The notes under the pieces are model-generated. The model made no database searches, was not told where the DNA came from, and worked only from the letters and a program-made list of their open reading frames with translations. From Microvirga sp. KLBC 81 (GTDB lineage: Bacteria > Pseudomonadota > Alphaproteobacteria > Rhizobiales > Beijerinckiaceae), in contig NZ_QDAH01000014.1 of the NCBI RefSeq assembly GCF_003075415.1, forward strand, positions 1 to 64,000: DNA of 64,000 nt, read 5' to 3'. Shown here piece by piece: positions 8,806-18,235 of the stretch. Position numbers and translations under genes: made by a program. Numbering within the stretch: the stretch's first letter is position 1; the number at the start of each line of letters is the position of its first letter.

Positions 8806-9231
8806 ATGTCTGACATCGCCGCTCCTCGCCCGATAGCACAGATACTGGCCCTGCCTGGGTTCGACTATCTGGCGCGCCTCGCACTTGCATCGCCCTTCCT
8901 GATCAGCGGGATCGTGAAGCTCCTCGACTTCAATGGCGCCGTGAACGAGGTCGCGGGTCTGGGCCTCCAGCCTGCCACACTGATCGCAAGCGTCCTTGTG
9001 TGCACCCAGCTCGGCGGATCGGCCCTCCTCCTGACCCGCCGCTACTGCTGGCTCGGAGCCGGCATCCTGGCAGTCTTTACGGCCCTGGCCACCCTCCTCG
9101 CCTATCCGTTCTGGGCGTTCGATGGCCCAGAACGCGGTCGCCAGATTGCAACGTTCTTCGAGCATGTTGCCATTGTGGGCGGACTCGCTTTCGCCGCTCT
9201 GTTTATCAACGGGTGGAGTGGACGGTCATGA
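8806..9231 (+). CDS. DoxX family membrane protein
   Basis: 141 residues from the ATG at 8806, which has a GAGGGAGAG ribosome site; the longer open frame upstream is a shadow of the amidohydrolase. Four membrane segments follow an N-terminal amphipathic part (FDYLARLALASPFLISGIVKL is the DoxX opening). Its stop overlaps the MFS start (ATGA). It probably works in the membrane with the neighbouring XapX and MFS proteins; the reaction, if any, is unknown. Confidence 0.85.
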   Translation: MSDIAAPRPIAQILALPGFDYLARLALASPFLISGIVKLLDFNGAVNEVAGLGLQPATLIASVLVCTQLGGSALLLTRRYCWLGAGILAVFTALATLLAYPFWAFDGPERGRQIATFFEHVAIVGGLAFAALFINGWSGRS

Positions 9232-10856
9232 CGCAAAGCACGATCACCGAACACCCGGTGCCGCCTCCCACGCCCGGCACCTTCGCCCCCCTCCACCACC
9301 GCCTCTTCGCGGTGATCTGGACCGCGACGGTGCTCGGCAACATCGGCACCTTCATGCGCGATGTCGCCTCCGCCTGGCTCGTCACGGAAATCTCCGCATC
9401 GCCCGCCGCGGTGGCCATGATCCAGGCGGCAGGCACCCTGCCGATCTTTCTTCTCGCGATCCCGGCGGGCGTCCTGTCCGATATCTTGGACCGGCGCCGG
9501 TTTCTCATCGCGATCCAGATCGCGCTCGCGGTCGTAAGCTCGTTGCTTGCCGTGCTGGCCTGGATGAGCATGGCTTCGGTCGAGAGCCTTATCGTCCTCA
9601 CGTTCCTCGGCGGGGTGGGCGCGGCGCTTGCGACGCCAGCCTGGCAGGCGATCACGCCGGAGCTCGTTCCCCGATCCGACATCAAGGGTGCCGTGGCGCT
9701 CAATTCACTCGGCATCAACATCGCTCGGTCCATCGGTCCGGCCCTTGGAGGCTTCCTGCTTGCCGCGCTCGGGGCCGCAACGGTCTACGGGATCGACGTC
9801 CTGACATATCTCCTTGTCGGAGGAGCCCTGCTCTGGTGGCGGCGTGAAGCCGATGCAGATGACGGCCTGCGGGAGCAGTTCGGGGGAGCCCTGCGGGCAG
9901 GCCTGCGTTACGCCCGCGCCAGCCGTGACCTCCACCGGATCCTGTGGCGGGCCGTTCTGTTCTTCGCCTTCGCCAGTGCCGTCTGGGCGTTGCTCCCCAT
10001 CGTGGCGCGGCAGGAGATCGGCGGAGGACCGAGCTTCTACGGCCTGCTGCTCGGCAGCGTCGGGGCGGGTGCCATCGTCGGCGCCGTCCTGCTGCCACGA
10101 GCCCGCACCCGCCTCGGGCAGGACCGTCTCGTGCTGGTGGCATCGCTCGTGACGGCAGGCTCAACCGCCCTGCTCGCGCTGACCAACTCGGAGGTCGTGG
10201 CGCTCATCGCGACCTTCGTGCTCGGAATCGCGTGGATCGCGATGCTGACCACCCTCAACAGCACCATGCAGGCGATCCTGCCGAACTGGATCCGCGGCCG
10301 GGGCTTGGCGATCTATCTCACCGCGTTCAACGGCGCCATGGCGGCCGGCAGTCTGGGGTGGGGCTTCCTGGCGCAGGCGATCGGCACGGACACGACCCTG
10401 CTCTTCGCCGGCGTCAGTCTTGCTGTCATCGCAGCGTTGGCTCACAGAGCCCCCCTGCCCAGCGGAGAGGGCGACCTGACGCCGTCGCTGCACTGGCCCG
10501 AGCCGGCGATGGCCGAGCCCATTGCGCACGACCGCGGACCGGTGATGGTCATGGTGACCTACCGCATCCGTCAGGCGGATCGCGTCGCCTTCCTTACAAC
10601 TCTCGAGCGTCTCTCCGAGGAACGCCGGCGTGACGGCGCCTATGCCTGGGGCATCTCCGAGGATGCGGCGGATCCCGAGCATCTCGTCGAATGGTTCTTC
10701 GTCGAATCCTGGGCCGAGCACCTGCGCCAGCACAAGCGGGTCTCAAAGGCGGACGCCGACATTCAGGCGGAGGCGCGTCGCTTCCATCAGGGAGTGGAGC
10801 CGCCCCTGGTCCAGCACTTCCTGGCGGTCAGCAAACCCAGTCGGGATGTCCATTGA
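9228..10856 (+). CDS. MFS exporter fused to a C-terminal monooxygenase-like domain
   Basis: 542 residues from the ATG at 9228. Residues about 20-420 form a twelve-helix EntS/MFS_3-type major facilitator with the loop motif GVLSDILDRRRF. After a Pro-rich linker, residues about 435-535 form a soluble ferredoxin-like domain (MVMVTYRI, YAWGISEDAADPEH, FFVESWAEHLRQHKR) resembling antibiotic biosynthesis monooxygenases. This architecture recurs in proteobacteria, so it is not an assembly artefact. As last gene of the run it probably exports a product or toxic substrate of the upstream hydrolases (inference). Confidence 0.88.
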   Translation: MTQSTITEHPVPPPTPGTFAPLHHRLFAVIWTATVLGNIGTFMRDVASAWLVTEISASPAAVAMIQAAGTLPIFLLAIPAGVLSDILDRRRFLIAIQIALAVVSSLLAVLAWMSMASVESLIVLTFLGGVGAALATPAWQAITPELVPRSDIKGAVALNSLGINIARSIGPALGGFLLAALGAATVYGIDVLTYLLVGGALLWWRREADADDGLREQFGGALRAGLRYARASRDLHRILWRAVLFFAFASAVWALLPIVARQEIGGGPSFYGLLLGSVGAGAIVGAVLLPRARTRLGQDRLVLVASLVTAGSTALLALTNSEVVALIATFVLGIAWIAMLTTLNSTMQAILPNWIRGRGLAIYLTAFNGAMAAGSLGWGFLAQAIGTDTTLLFAGVSLAVIAALAHRAPLPSGEGDLTPSLHWPEPAMAEPIAHDRGPVMVMVTYRIRQADRVAFLTTLERLSEERRRDGAYAWGISEDAADPEHLVEWFFVESWAEHLRQHKRVSKADADIQAEARRFHQGVEPPLVQHFLAVSKPSRDVH

Positions 10857-10928
10857 GACTTAACAAGGGACATTGCGACGTCGGAACTGCCGGAAAGCAT
10901 CATACCCCTCACCCGCTGCGACACACTT

Positions 10929-11042
10929 CTAGAGCATCGTGCGGACCTCCGGTTTGCCGCTCTCAACGATGCTCTCATTGTAGGAGAAAGCATCGGATGG
11001 GTCCCAAAAGTGCAAATCCACTTTTCACGTCCGAGGCTGTAG
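10929..11042. repeat. palindromic intergenic repeat, copy 3
   Basis: CTAGAGCATCGTGCGG opens the element and CACTTTTCACGTCCGAGGC closes it. It is the reverse complement of the copy-2 order, so it is inserted in the opposite orientation. It lies 70 bp past the MFS stop. Confidence 0.8.
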
Positions 11043-11121
11043 GAGTTGCGGCACTCACGGCCTCCCTCGCACTGCCAAGCAGGTCGGGCGCGGCGGCAAC
11101 ACTCACGCAAGCAGAAGGAAG

Positions 11122-11852
11122 GGATCCGTCGCAAATTCGAAGGGAGGACCTGACAGTGGCCGGTGCATTGTTCGGTGCTCATGCGGCGAGCAGGTCAAAC
11201 TGCTCGGCGAGTGACAGCTGCGAACGGCAGGCGTAGTTCGCCTGCCCTTTCCGCATCATGTGGATCAGCTCAATGCCACTAAGGATCACTTGAGCGCTTG
11301 CAATGGACTGGAAGCCGAGCATGGGGCGAACCCGCCGCTTGATAGCGCGATGATCCTTCTCAATACGGTTATTCAGATAGGCGCTTTGTCGGATGCAGAT
11401 GGCTTCAGCTTGCGCCCTGATCGATCGCGAAGCCGGTCAGCGGTATCGCAGGACAGGATCGGTTCCGCCGCTTGCTGAACCAGAGCTCGACGGCGTCACC
11501 ATTGCTGTCGATAGCTCGATAGAGATATTTCCATTGGCCTCGGACTTTGATGTAAGTCTCATCCACGTGCCATTCCCGACTGACGCTTCGTTTGCGAAGA
11601 TTGAAGCGCTCGAGCAGCTCAGGCGAGTAGCGGATAACCCACCTGTGAATGGTCGCATGATCGACTGAGATGCCGCGCTCGGCCATCATCTCCTTGAGAT
11701 TGCGCAGGCTCAGACCGTAGGCCAGATACGAGCGCACGCAGAGCAGGATCACAGATTGATCAAAATGCCTGCCCTTGAACACGCCACGCTCCGCTACTGA
11801 GACCGCCATCTCAGTAGCTGAAACTCTGAAACAAACAGTTTGCGACGAAGCC
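11122..11852 (-). mobile_element. decayed IS6-family insertion sequence
   Basis: The 731-bp element is bounded by imperfect inverted repeats. The left end reads GGATCCGTCGCAAA (11122-11135) and the right end is the complement of GGCTTCGTCGCAAA (11839-11852). These match the GGNTCTGTCGCAAA-type ends of IS6 elements. It encloses a broken transposase on the minus strand. No target duplication was confirmed by eye. Confidence 0.75.
11179..11809 (-). pseudogene. IS6-family transposase, internally deleted and frameshifted
   Basis: The intact 5' part carries the IS6 opening FKGRHFDQSVILLCVR and the catalytic segment WHVDETYIKVRG. After VELWFSKRRN the frame jumps to SCDTADRLRDRS, so roughly 100 bp encoding the second catalytic Asp is missing. 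One base is also lost before ICIRQSAYLNNRIEKDHR. The normal C-terminus (AEQFDLLAA then TGA at 11181-11179) is still readable in the new frame. The enzyme must be inactive. The element in the 43-kb region has the same subgroup sequence. Confidence 0.85.
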
Positions 11853-11854
11853 AC

Positions 11855-12173
11855 AAAAAGTGCGAGATCGACTATGAAAGCTCAAACACCATCAACACGG
11901 TCAAATGGTTCTACACCTGTACAGGTTCGGCGACCATTCAGTATTGATAGACACTCGAACGGTAGCCTCAACAGCGCGCGTGCTTCACGCCTGGCCACCC
12001 AGAGATTCAAGCACAAAGCTGACATCAGCCAGCGATTGCCGAGTAAAAAACGCAATTTATGAGTACACGCCCTAAATCAAAATCTCTTGGCTAAAGCCGC
12101 TTCATCAGCCGTGCGGCTGCCAGGACGAGTTGCGCATCGAGCATCTCCTCAGCAGCGTCATCGCAGGCATCGT
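11855..12173. other. intergenic stretch, no gene recognised
   Basis: 319 bp between the IS6 remnant and the convergent end of parA. It is lower in GC than its surroundings and has no credible frame. It may hold host sequence disrupted by the insertion. Confidence 0.45.
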
Positions 12174-12854
12174 TCACGAGACTGCTTTTCGAGGGATCGC
12201 TCCGCCTTCGTCAGCTGTCTCAATGGCATCCGACCTTCTCAGCCTCGCTGCGAGCCATTGCAAAACCGCACGCACCTCATCGGCAGCTTTTCCAAAGGGG
12301 TTGAACTCAGTCACGCCCAGACCCGACGCAAGAGCGTCGACGTGGTCGGACCGATGCGCCAGTGTCGGGTCACATAAGCTCCCAAGCAACTGGAGAGCCA
12401 TACGTGCATTGGAGGTCCGACTCGTTCGTCCGCCCGTTGGACATTGATTGAGGACGAATGCGAAAGGCTTGTCGCGCTCGTTCAGGTACCGAACGGTCGG
12501 TTTGCTGGCCTCAATATCAGCGACACTGGGGCGGACCGGCAGCAAACAGAAATGCGCCTGTCTCATCGCTTCTGACGCGGCATGGCTGTCCGCCCCGGGC
12601 GTGTCAACGATGGCAAGGTCGTAGCCCTGCCGGTCAAAAGTGTAGAGGCGAGAGGGCAGATAGGTCCAGGCAAGCGAATGAACCTCCGGCGCTTCAGCGG
12701 TCCGCCGCTTGTACCATTCTCCGGTTGTCCCTTGGGGGTCGATGTCGAGAACGACGACTTTCAAGCCGCTTTCCGCCGCAGCCACTGCCAGTGAGACAGC
12801 TAGGCTGCTCTTACCGGTTCCACCCTTCTGGGTGACGAACGAGACGATGTGCAT
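12174..12854 (-). CDS. orphan ParA/Soj-family ATPase
   Basis: 226 residues; the ATG at 12854 is preferred over the adjacent TTG. The deviant Walker A motif QKGGTGKSSLA lies at residues 8-18, switch I DIDPQG near residue 38 and Walker B AIVDTPG near residue 78. These place it in the short ParA/Soj group, which forms ATP-dependent dimers that position cargo on DNA or membranes. No parB lies beside it, although a separate ParB-like gene is found at 18444. This arrangement is common on plasmids and genomic islands. Cargo is unknown. Confidence 0.88.
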   Translation of the reverse strand: MHIVSFVTQKGGTGKSSLAVSLAVAAAESGLKVVVLDIDPQGTTGEWYKRRTAEAPEVHSLAWTYLPSRLYTFDRQGYDLAIVDTPGADSHAASEAMRQAHFCLLPVRPSVADIEASKPTVRYLNERDKPFAFVLNQCPTGGRTSRTSNARMALQLLGSLCDPTLAHRSDHVDALASGLGVTEFNPFGKAADEVRAVLQWLAARLRRSDAIETADEGGAIPRKAVS

Positions 12855-12896
12855 CAAGCATCTCCGCCCAAATCCTAATGTGCTGTACGCATCTGG

Positions 12897-13274
12897 TCAC
12901 ATCACCGGTGATGAGCTTAAAGCATCCTGAGGAACAGGATCCCTATCAATCCGGCTCACCTTACTCTCACGCAACGCACGCTTGGCTCCTCGGAGCTGGT
13001 TTTCGGCCGCTTCCAAAGCGCTCTTGAAGGCCAGATGGTAATCCTCGTGCTGAAACTCGGCGCTCACCATCTTGAGCGTGGCTAACTGAATATCGACGGT
13101 GCAGCGGAACAATGGTCCTTCACGGTTCACGTGTACCGAGGCTGTGCTGAGCCGTCCGAAGTGTTTGATTGTCGTGCGAAGAATGCTTGTCTCGGCAAGC
13201 TCGCGAAATGCGTGCCCCAGGTCGAGATCTGGGCTTTGGACAGCAATCAGCTTGCTTGCGCTCTGCAGGTCCAT
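12897..13274 (-). CDS. HPF/RaiA-type ribosome-associated protein
   Basis: 125 residues from the ATG at 13274, chosen because CAGGAG lies 7 bases upstream; the frame is open for 35 more codons without a better site. The core reads TTIKHFGRLSTASVHVNREG, then CTVDIQLATLK and ALEAAENQLRGAKRALRE. This is the beta-beta-alpha layout of the S30AE/HPF fold that binds the 30S subunit and inactivates ribosomes under stress. It is short and divergent, so the assignment is by fold pattern. It is 42 bp upstream of parA on the same strand. Confidence 0.6.
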   Translation of the reverse strand: MDLQSASKLIAVQSPDLDLGHAFRELAETSILRTTIKHFGRLSTASVHVNREGPLFRCTVDIQLATLKMVSAEFQHEDYHLAFKSALEAAENQLRGAKRALRESKVSRIDRDPVPQDALSSSPVM

Positions 13275-13359
13275 TCCATTCTCCTGTGTTAGTGACATAG
13301 AGGTCGGGGCCACACATTCGCTGATTGGGGTAGACGACGCACAACAGGCCTTCGGCCGT

Positions 13360-13393
13360 TTCAAAAGAAGAGCGCCCATTCGGCTGGCGCTCT
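13360..13393 (-). terminator. factor-independent terminator
   Basis: AGAGCGCC (13369-13376) pairs with GGCGCTCT (13386-13393). Read on the minus strand, the stem is followed by CTTCTTTTG. It lies upstream of the HPF-like gene and would insulate it from minus-strand readthrough. Confidence 0.6.
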
Positions 13394-13730
13394 AAGGTCG
13401 GTCGCTGACGCGACCGTCTCAGGGAGAACGACCGTGCCAAGAGGCACGAGGTAAGGCTGCGCCCGAATGGTAAATGAACCATTACCAGAACAGCCCTGCG
13501 GACGATTATTGGTCGCTCCTGCCTGCAGCATGAGCGTTGGCGCAAAGCTCTCTCACGTTGAGCAACAGTCAGAGAGTAATGCGTCGGCTGTCGACGGTTT
13601 CAGCGTGTGCCTGCATTTGCCGACAGAGACCGAGGAGCCCACCAATGAGGGCAGTGGTCAGAATGAGGCCCCACTGCGGGCTCGATGGATCGCTGCCATG
13701 GCGTGCTCGCGCGTATCGAACTCCATCTGA

Positions 13731-13889
13731 CTACAGCCTCGGACCCAAGTGGATTTGCACTGTTGGGACCGTTCCGATGCTTTCTCCTACAATGAGAGCA
13801 TCGTTGAGAGCGGAAAACCGGATCCACTTTTCACTGGCGTGGCCCTTCGGGTCGCTGACGCGGACCTTCGGTTCCGCACGATGCTCTAG
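13731..13889. repeat. palindromic intergenic repeat, copy 4
   Basis: Starts CTACAGCCTCGGACCC, includes ACAATGAGAGCATCGTTGAG, duplicates a GGCCCTTCGGGTCGCTGACG module also found in copies 1 and 6, and ends GCACGATGCTCTAG. It sits between the HPF-like gene and the fusion kinase. Confidence 0.8.
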
Positions 13890-14030
13890 CATGAGAAGGA
13901 CTATCGCTAAGAGCGGCACCGTCGTTGCTTGCTTTGGCATTGCGCCCCAGAATCTTTCTTTGCTGGCATCCTGAGCAAGCTCTGTATTCCGGCAGAAATT
14001 CCTAATGGAAACCTCGTGGAAAATGGTTTC

Positions 14031-15560
14031 ATGTTGGTCGGCAACCAAAGCGACGCGATCGCCTTCCTCAAGGATCTTCTCACCTCGCAAGGCGCTGAGG
14101 TCGAGCTCATCTCGACGCATGCCTCCCTAATCCTTCTAGCCGGTGAACGCGCGTTCAAAATGAAACGCGCCGTGCATTACCCTTACCTCGACTTTTCGAC
14201 GCCGGAGAAACGGCTTGCCTATTGCCAAGCCGAGATCGAACTGAACCGGCGCACCGCGCCCAATCTGTACCTCGGCGTGCGTACCATAACGCGCGAGAAC
14301 GACGGCAGCCTGGTTCTCGGAGGGACAGGCCCACTGGTCGATGCGGTTGTCGAGATGCGACGATTCGGACAGGACTCTCTCTTCGACACCATGGCTCGGA
14401 ATGGCGTCCTTTCGTCCGAGCTCATGACCGAGTTGACCCGTCAGGTCGCGAAGCTGCACCGCGGCGCAGCGGTCAGCTTCACTCACGGTGGCTCCGCCGG
14501 GATCGCCGCCGTTCTCGACATCAACGACCGAGGGCTCCGAGAAACATTGCTGGTAAGCCCGGAGGCTGCAGGCGATGTCGCGGATCTGTTCCTGCAGGCG
14601 CTCGGTCGGCACTCAGAATGCCTTGAGCAGCGCCGGAAAGCCGGAAAGGTCCGGCGCTGCCACGGCGACCTGATCCTGCGCAACATCTGCCTGATCGATG
14701 GCGTGCCGACCCTGTTCGATTGTCTCGAGTTCAACGAAGCGCTCGCGACCATTGATGTTCTTTACGATCTTGCTTTCCTGCTGATGGATCTGTGGCATCG
14801 AAATCAACGGGAGCTCGCGAACCTCGTTTACAACCGCTATCTTGACGAATGCGACGAAGCGGATGGGCTGGCGCTGGTTCCCTTCTTTATGGCAATCCGA
14901 GCCGCCGTCCGTGCGCATGTTACGGCGGCTCAGGCCAACGATGCACCGTCCGGGTCACAGGAGCTTCTTCGCACGGAGGCCCGAGCTTATTTCGATCTCG
15001 CGGTTGATCTCCTGAAGAGCACCGACCCGATGCTCGTTGCCCTCGGCGGCCTCAGCGGAACCGGCAAATCGACGATGGCCTCTCTCATCGCGCCAAGCAT
15101 CGGTGCGGCTCCCGGGGCTCGCATCCTCAACACAGATCGCATTCGCAAGCGCATGTACGGATTACCCGTGGAGGTGCGCTTGCCGAAGGCGGCCTACCGG
15201 CCAGAGGTCTCCCAAAAGGTCTATGCCGCTCTCCGGCAGGAAGCGGCGGAAGCCCTCGTCGCGGGCTCTGCCGTCGTTGCGGATGCTGTTTTCGACCGGG
15301 CTGCCGAGCGTCAGGCGATCGAAGCCATAGCCAAGACCTCGGGCGTTCCGTTCCGCGGCTTCTGGCTCGATGCACCGGAAGCAACCCTTCTGCGCCGGGT
15401 CGAGGCACGTCGAAACGATCCGTCGGATGCAACGGCTCAAGTACTCGCGGCGCAGATCCGGCGAGCCCCCGGCGAAATGACCTGGCAGCGGATTGATGCG
15501 ACGGCCGAACCATCTCGAATCCGAGCAGCGATCTTAGCGCTCCTTCGGCTCACGTCCTGA
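14031..15560 (+). CDS. bifunctional aminoglycoside-phosphotransferase-like / AAA kinase protein
   Basis: 509 residues from the ATG at 14031; 34 further upstream codons are open but contribute no family sequence. Residues about 1-320 form an APH-like kinase lobe with the catalytic loop CHGDLILRNICL and the metal-binding FDCLEFNE. Residues about 340-500 form a P-loop kinase with GGLSGTGKSTMAS (Walker A). This fusion is widespread in alphaproteobacteria and is usually annotated as bifunctional APH/ATP-binding protein. The substrate of either half is unknown and drug resistance should not be assumed. It is monocistronic. Confidence 0.85.
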   Translation: MLVGNQSDAIAFLKDLLTSQGAEVELISTHASLILLAGERAFKMKRAVHYPYLDFSTPEKRLAYCQAEIELNRRTAPNLYLGVRTITRENDGSLVLGGTGPLVDAVVEMRRFGQDSLFDTMARNGVLSSELMTELTRQVAKLHRGAAVSFTHGGSAGIAAVLDINDRGLRETLLVSPEAAGDVADLFLQALGRHSECLEQRRKAGKVRRCHGDLILRNICLIDGVPTLFDCLEFNEALATIDVLYDLAFLLMDLWHRNQRELANLVYNRYLDECDEADGLALVPFFMAIRAAVRAHVTAAQANDAPSGSQELLRTEARAYFDLAVDLLKSTDPMLVALGGLSGTGKSTMASLIAPSIGAAPGARILNTDRIRKRMYGLPVEVRLPKAAYRPEVSQKVYAALRQEAAEALVAGSAVVADAVFDRAAERQAIEAIAKTSGVPFRGFWLDAPEATLLRRVEARRNDPSDATAQVLAAQIRRAPGEMTWQRIDATAEPSRIRAAILALLRLTS

Positions 15561-15882
15561 GCGGGATGCCAGCTGTGCCGATCTGAAAACCGCAATCAGC
15601 GACAGGCCGTGGTCGCCCTGTTGCCATACTGCGGCGGCTTGTCGTGCGGGTCGGTCACGCACCCACCCTTTGCAACGAGGATCGCGTGGCCGACACGATC
15701 AATCGCCTCCCATCTCGCTGTAGCGTGGGTACAGATCGGCCTCGCTCCGTGCGATTACGCAGGATTCAGCGAGGATGCCAGCGCTCGGCAAAGCACTTAT
15801 GCTGATCCAGAGATGGAGCTATCAAGAACCTTTCCCCTGCCCCGTTCTGAAGGCTTGAAGCGGAACGGTTCAACCTGTCGGG
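15561..15882. other. intergenic stretch, no gene recognised
   Basis: 322 bp between two convergent genes. An open frame (15609-15899, plus) has no recognisable protein and overlaps the CBS gene end. No repeat or hairpin with a T-run was seen. Confidence 0.45.
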
Positions 15883-16317
15883 TCACCTGGTTCCTGTGAT
15901 GTAGTTTGTGAGTTGATCGATAACAAACTCCCGATCTTCAATAATGCTCTTGACCAGATCTCCAATTGAGACCAGCCCAACCAGGTTACCATCATCCATG
16001 ACTGGAAGGTGTCTCACCCGCTCGGCTGTCATGATCGCCATGCATTCCTCAACCGTCCGATCAGGCGTGACATAAGCAAAGCCGGTTCGCATCACGTCCT
16101 TGACCGCAGTCGTCGGCGATGATCGGCCTTTCAAGAACACGTCCCTGGCGTAGTGGCGTTCTGTGAAGATTCCGACGGGATCACCGTTATCGACAACGAC
16201 CAAGGCGCCCACGTTCTTGCGTGCCATCTCTTCGATCGCCGCAAAGACTGTGTCATCAGGCCCGATCGTCCATACGAGCTGGCCCTTTTTATCCAGAATG
16301 TGCCGCACGATAGTCAT
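15883..16317 (-). CDS. tandem CBS-domain protein
   Basis: 144 residues made almost entirely of one CBS pair (Bateman module). The first half is TIGPDDTVFAAIEEMARKNVGALVV through VGIFTERHYAR. The second is MRTGFAYVTPDRTVEECMAIM through LVGLVSIGDLVKSII. Such stand-alone proteins bind adenine nucleotides and modulate partner proteins. The GIFTERDY-like segment is typical of the inosine-5-monophosphate-dehydrogenase-related CBS proteins in Rhizobiales. The partner is unknown and it has no co-transcribed neighbour. Confidence 0.9.
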   Translation of the reverse strand: MTIVRHILDKKGQLVWTIGPDDTVFAAIEEMARKNVGALVVVDNGDPVGIFTERHYARDVFLKGRSSPTTAVKDVMRTGFAYVTPDRTVEECMAIMTAERVRHLPVMDDGNLVGLVSIGDLVKSIIEDREFVIDQLTNYITGTR

Positions 16318-16983
16318 GGTGCACCCTCAGCCATGAGCTGCTGAGCCGGAAGGTCCCGGCAGCTAAATTGCACAAGCACCTCGCAAAGCCTCAAACGCCG
16401 TTCGATGGAGACATGATGGTGCGCCCGCCCTTGCAGCGGGTCAAGTAAGCCAGACTCTCGCTCTTCCAGCCAGGCGACTGGATGGCGGGTCGGCGCAGGT
16501 GTATGCTGACGCTGTGGCGAAGGCGGAGCGATGCGATGATCAGAACCGCTCTTGGTCGCGGTCTTGGGTCCTCTCAGGACGATCACCCTGCTCAACGCCC
16601 GAGGCATGGACGAGCGAACCCTGAGCCGGTCTTTCTGATGGCGTGCGAGCAACTGCTGGTTCTGGTTGAGAGGCACCTGCGGCTCACCGAACCCTGGGCC
16701 AGTTTCGTTCCGGTCTGCTTGGTCGAGTCCGGCGGATCACGCTCCGACAAGGCGAGCCCGTAGGAGGATCGGCACCTCATCTTGAAACCTGAGAGCGGCC
16801 AGCCGACGACTGTCAGGAACACGCCCGGAGCAGTTAAATGCCCAGGACATAGTCAGGCAAAGGCCGGGCCGGGACCGGCGGTTGGTCCATCTCGGCCTGC
16901 GCACGTGGGCCGAGGCTTTTCATCCCCGAGGACAGGTCATAGGCCCGCCGCGATTGGGGCTCGGCGGTATGGAACCAAACGCC
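16318..16983. other. intergenic stretch, no gene recognised
   Basis: 666 bp without a convincing gene. Several open frames on both strands (for example 16314-16676 minus, 16482-16763 plus) have atypical compositions and no recognisable motifs. It may contain decayed coding sequence. Confidence 0.45.
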
Positions 16984-17247
16984 TCACGCGCACGGGGGCG
17001 GCTCGACCCGATGGATCTCCAGCGACACCGTCACAGTCAGGACCCGCTGGCGATGCTCGTTCCGCACCTCGACCCTGACGTCCTGGGCGTCATCCTGGAG
17101 TAAGCAATCCTGCCCGATTTTGGCCGCTGCCTCGGCCGCTGCCTCGGCGGCCACGCGTTGAGCGGCCTCCAGGCTGTCGAGCTCGACGCCCGCATCATCG
17201 GGCATGAACTTCGCCCCATCCCGCACGTCGAAATAAAAGCGGGGCAT
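16984..17247 (-). CDS. DUF6894 family protein
   Basis: 87 residues from the ATG at 17247, chosen because GGAGG lies 5 bases before it. The opening MPRFYFDVRDG, then DDAGVELDSLEAAQRVAAEAAAEAAAK and VEVRNEHRQRVLTVTVSLE, is the compact DUF6894 pattern. These are small cytoplasmic proteins abundant in Rhizobiales with no assigned function. Two more members occur at 19723 and 44545. Confidence 0.8.
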   Translation of the reverse strand: MPRFYFDVRDGAKFMPDDAGVELDSLEAAQRVAAEAAAEAAAKIGQDCLLQDDAQDVRVEVRNEHRQRVLTVTVSLEIHRVEPPPCA

Positions 17248-17344
17248 CGCGACCTCCATTGGTGTGCGGGGTCAACACCGCAGCCAGCACCGTGTTCAGC
17301 GTGTCGGCCTCTGTTCCATAAAAGCACTTCTCGGAAGTTCACAG

Positions 17345-18082
17345 TCAGCCAGAGAGATTATCTGACGAAACCGGCTGGCGGGCGCCGGGCAGCAGGCGGT
17401 CATAGAGCTGCCGGATCTTGCCGTAGCACTCGCAGGCGGCCTCCTCGAGCCCCGCCCGGTCCGTGACCGTGATGCCCCCGCGGTTCTGCCGGATCAGCCC
17501 CGCTGTCTGGAGTGTGCGCGTCACCACGCTGACCGTGGAACGCTGCACCCCCAGCATCTCGGCCAGGAACTCATGGGTGAGCGGCAGGGTGTCCTGATCC
17601 GCCCGGTCATGGAGCCTCAGGATCCAGCGGCAGCAGCGAGCCTCGACCGGATGAACCGCATTGCAGGTCAGGATCTGAAACATCTGGGCCAGGAAAGCCT
17701 CGCCATAGTGCATGATCAGCCGCCGCAGCCGGGGCCGGGCGTTTCTGATCTTGTCAAAGGGCTCGTACGAGATACGCGAGGCGGTGCCGGGGATCTGCAC
17801 GAGATAGCGGCCGAAGGCCTCGCGCGTCACAAGGGCGCTCAGCAGACCCAATACCCCCTCGCGCCCGAACACCGCCACCTCGACAGAGCCACCATCCTCG
17901 AGCACGTTCACGAGCGAGACGATGGCATGGTGGGGGAAGTAGGCATGGCGGATGGGATCGCCGGGCTCGTACAGCACCTGCCCGCGCGACAACTCGACGA
18001 GCTCCAGGTGAGGCGCAAGGGCTGCCAAGTCCTCCGCCTCCAGACTTGCCAGGAGCCAGTTCGTGCGGTGATCTGCGTTCAT
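17345..18082 (-). CDS. Crp/Fnr family transcriptional regulator
   Basis: 245 residues from the ATG at 18082. The cyclic-nucleotide-binding-like beta-roll spans about residues 15-130 (LYEPGDPIRHAYFPHHAIVSLV). The C-terminal winged helix-turn-helix spans about 150-225 (THEFLAEMLGVQRSTVSVVTRTL). There is no Cys cluster for an Fe-S centre, so it is not a classical FNR oxygen sensor. This subgroup is highly multiplied in Methylobacterium and Microvirga. Targets are unknown. Confidence 0.88.
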   Translation of the reverse strand: MNADHRTNWLLASLEAEDLAALAPHLELVELSRGQVLYEPGDPIRHAYFPHHAIVSLVNVLEDGGSVEVAVFGREGVLGLLSALVTREAFGRYLVQIPGTASRISYEPFDKIRNARPRLRRLIMHYGEAFLAQMFQILTCNAVHPVEARCCRWILRLHDRADQDTLPLTHEFLAEMLGVQRSTVSVVTRTLQTAGLIRQNRGGITVTDRAGLEEAACECYGKIRQLYDRLLPGARQPVSSDNLSG

Positions 18083-18235
18083 AGTCTTAGGCGTTGTGAC
18101 CGGGTCAGTTCGGCCAGACAACGCGGAGCGGTGCGAATTGTCTCAGTCTGTTGGGCATCCGACGGACAAGGCAGGTTGGCTTCCGTACAAAGGCTACATC
18201 GATCCTGTTCTTTTTGCCCCTATGGGCCGGACCTT

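Noticed and set aside
14031..15560. Aminoglycoside resistance gene
   Set aside because: The APH-like lobe is fused to a P-loop kinase in a widespread housekeeping-type architecture; there is no evidence for drug modification.
15609..15899. 96-codon plus-strand frame between the fusion kinase and the CBS gene
   Set aside because: Odd composition, no motif, and it overlaps the end of a clear gene.
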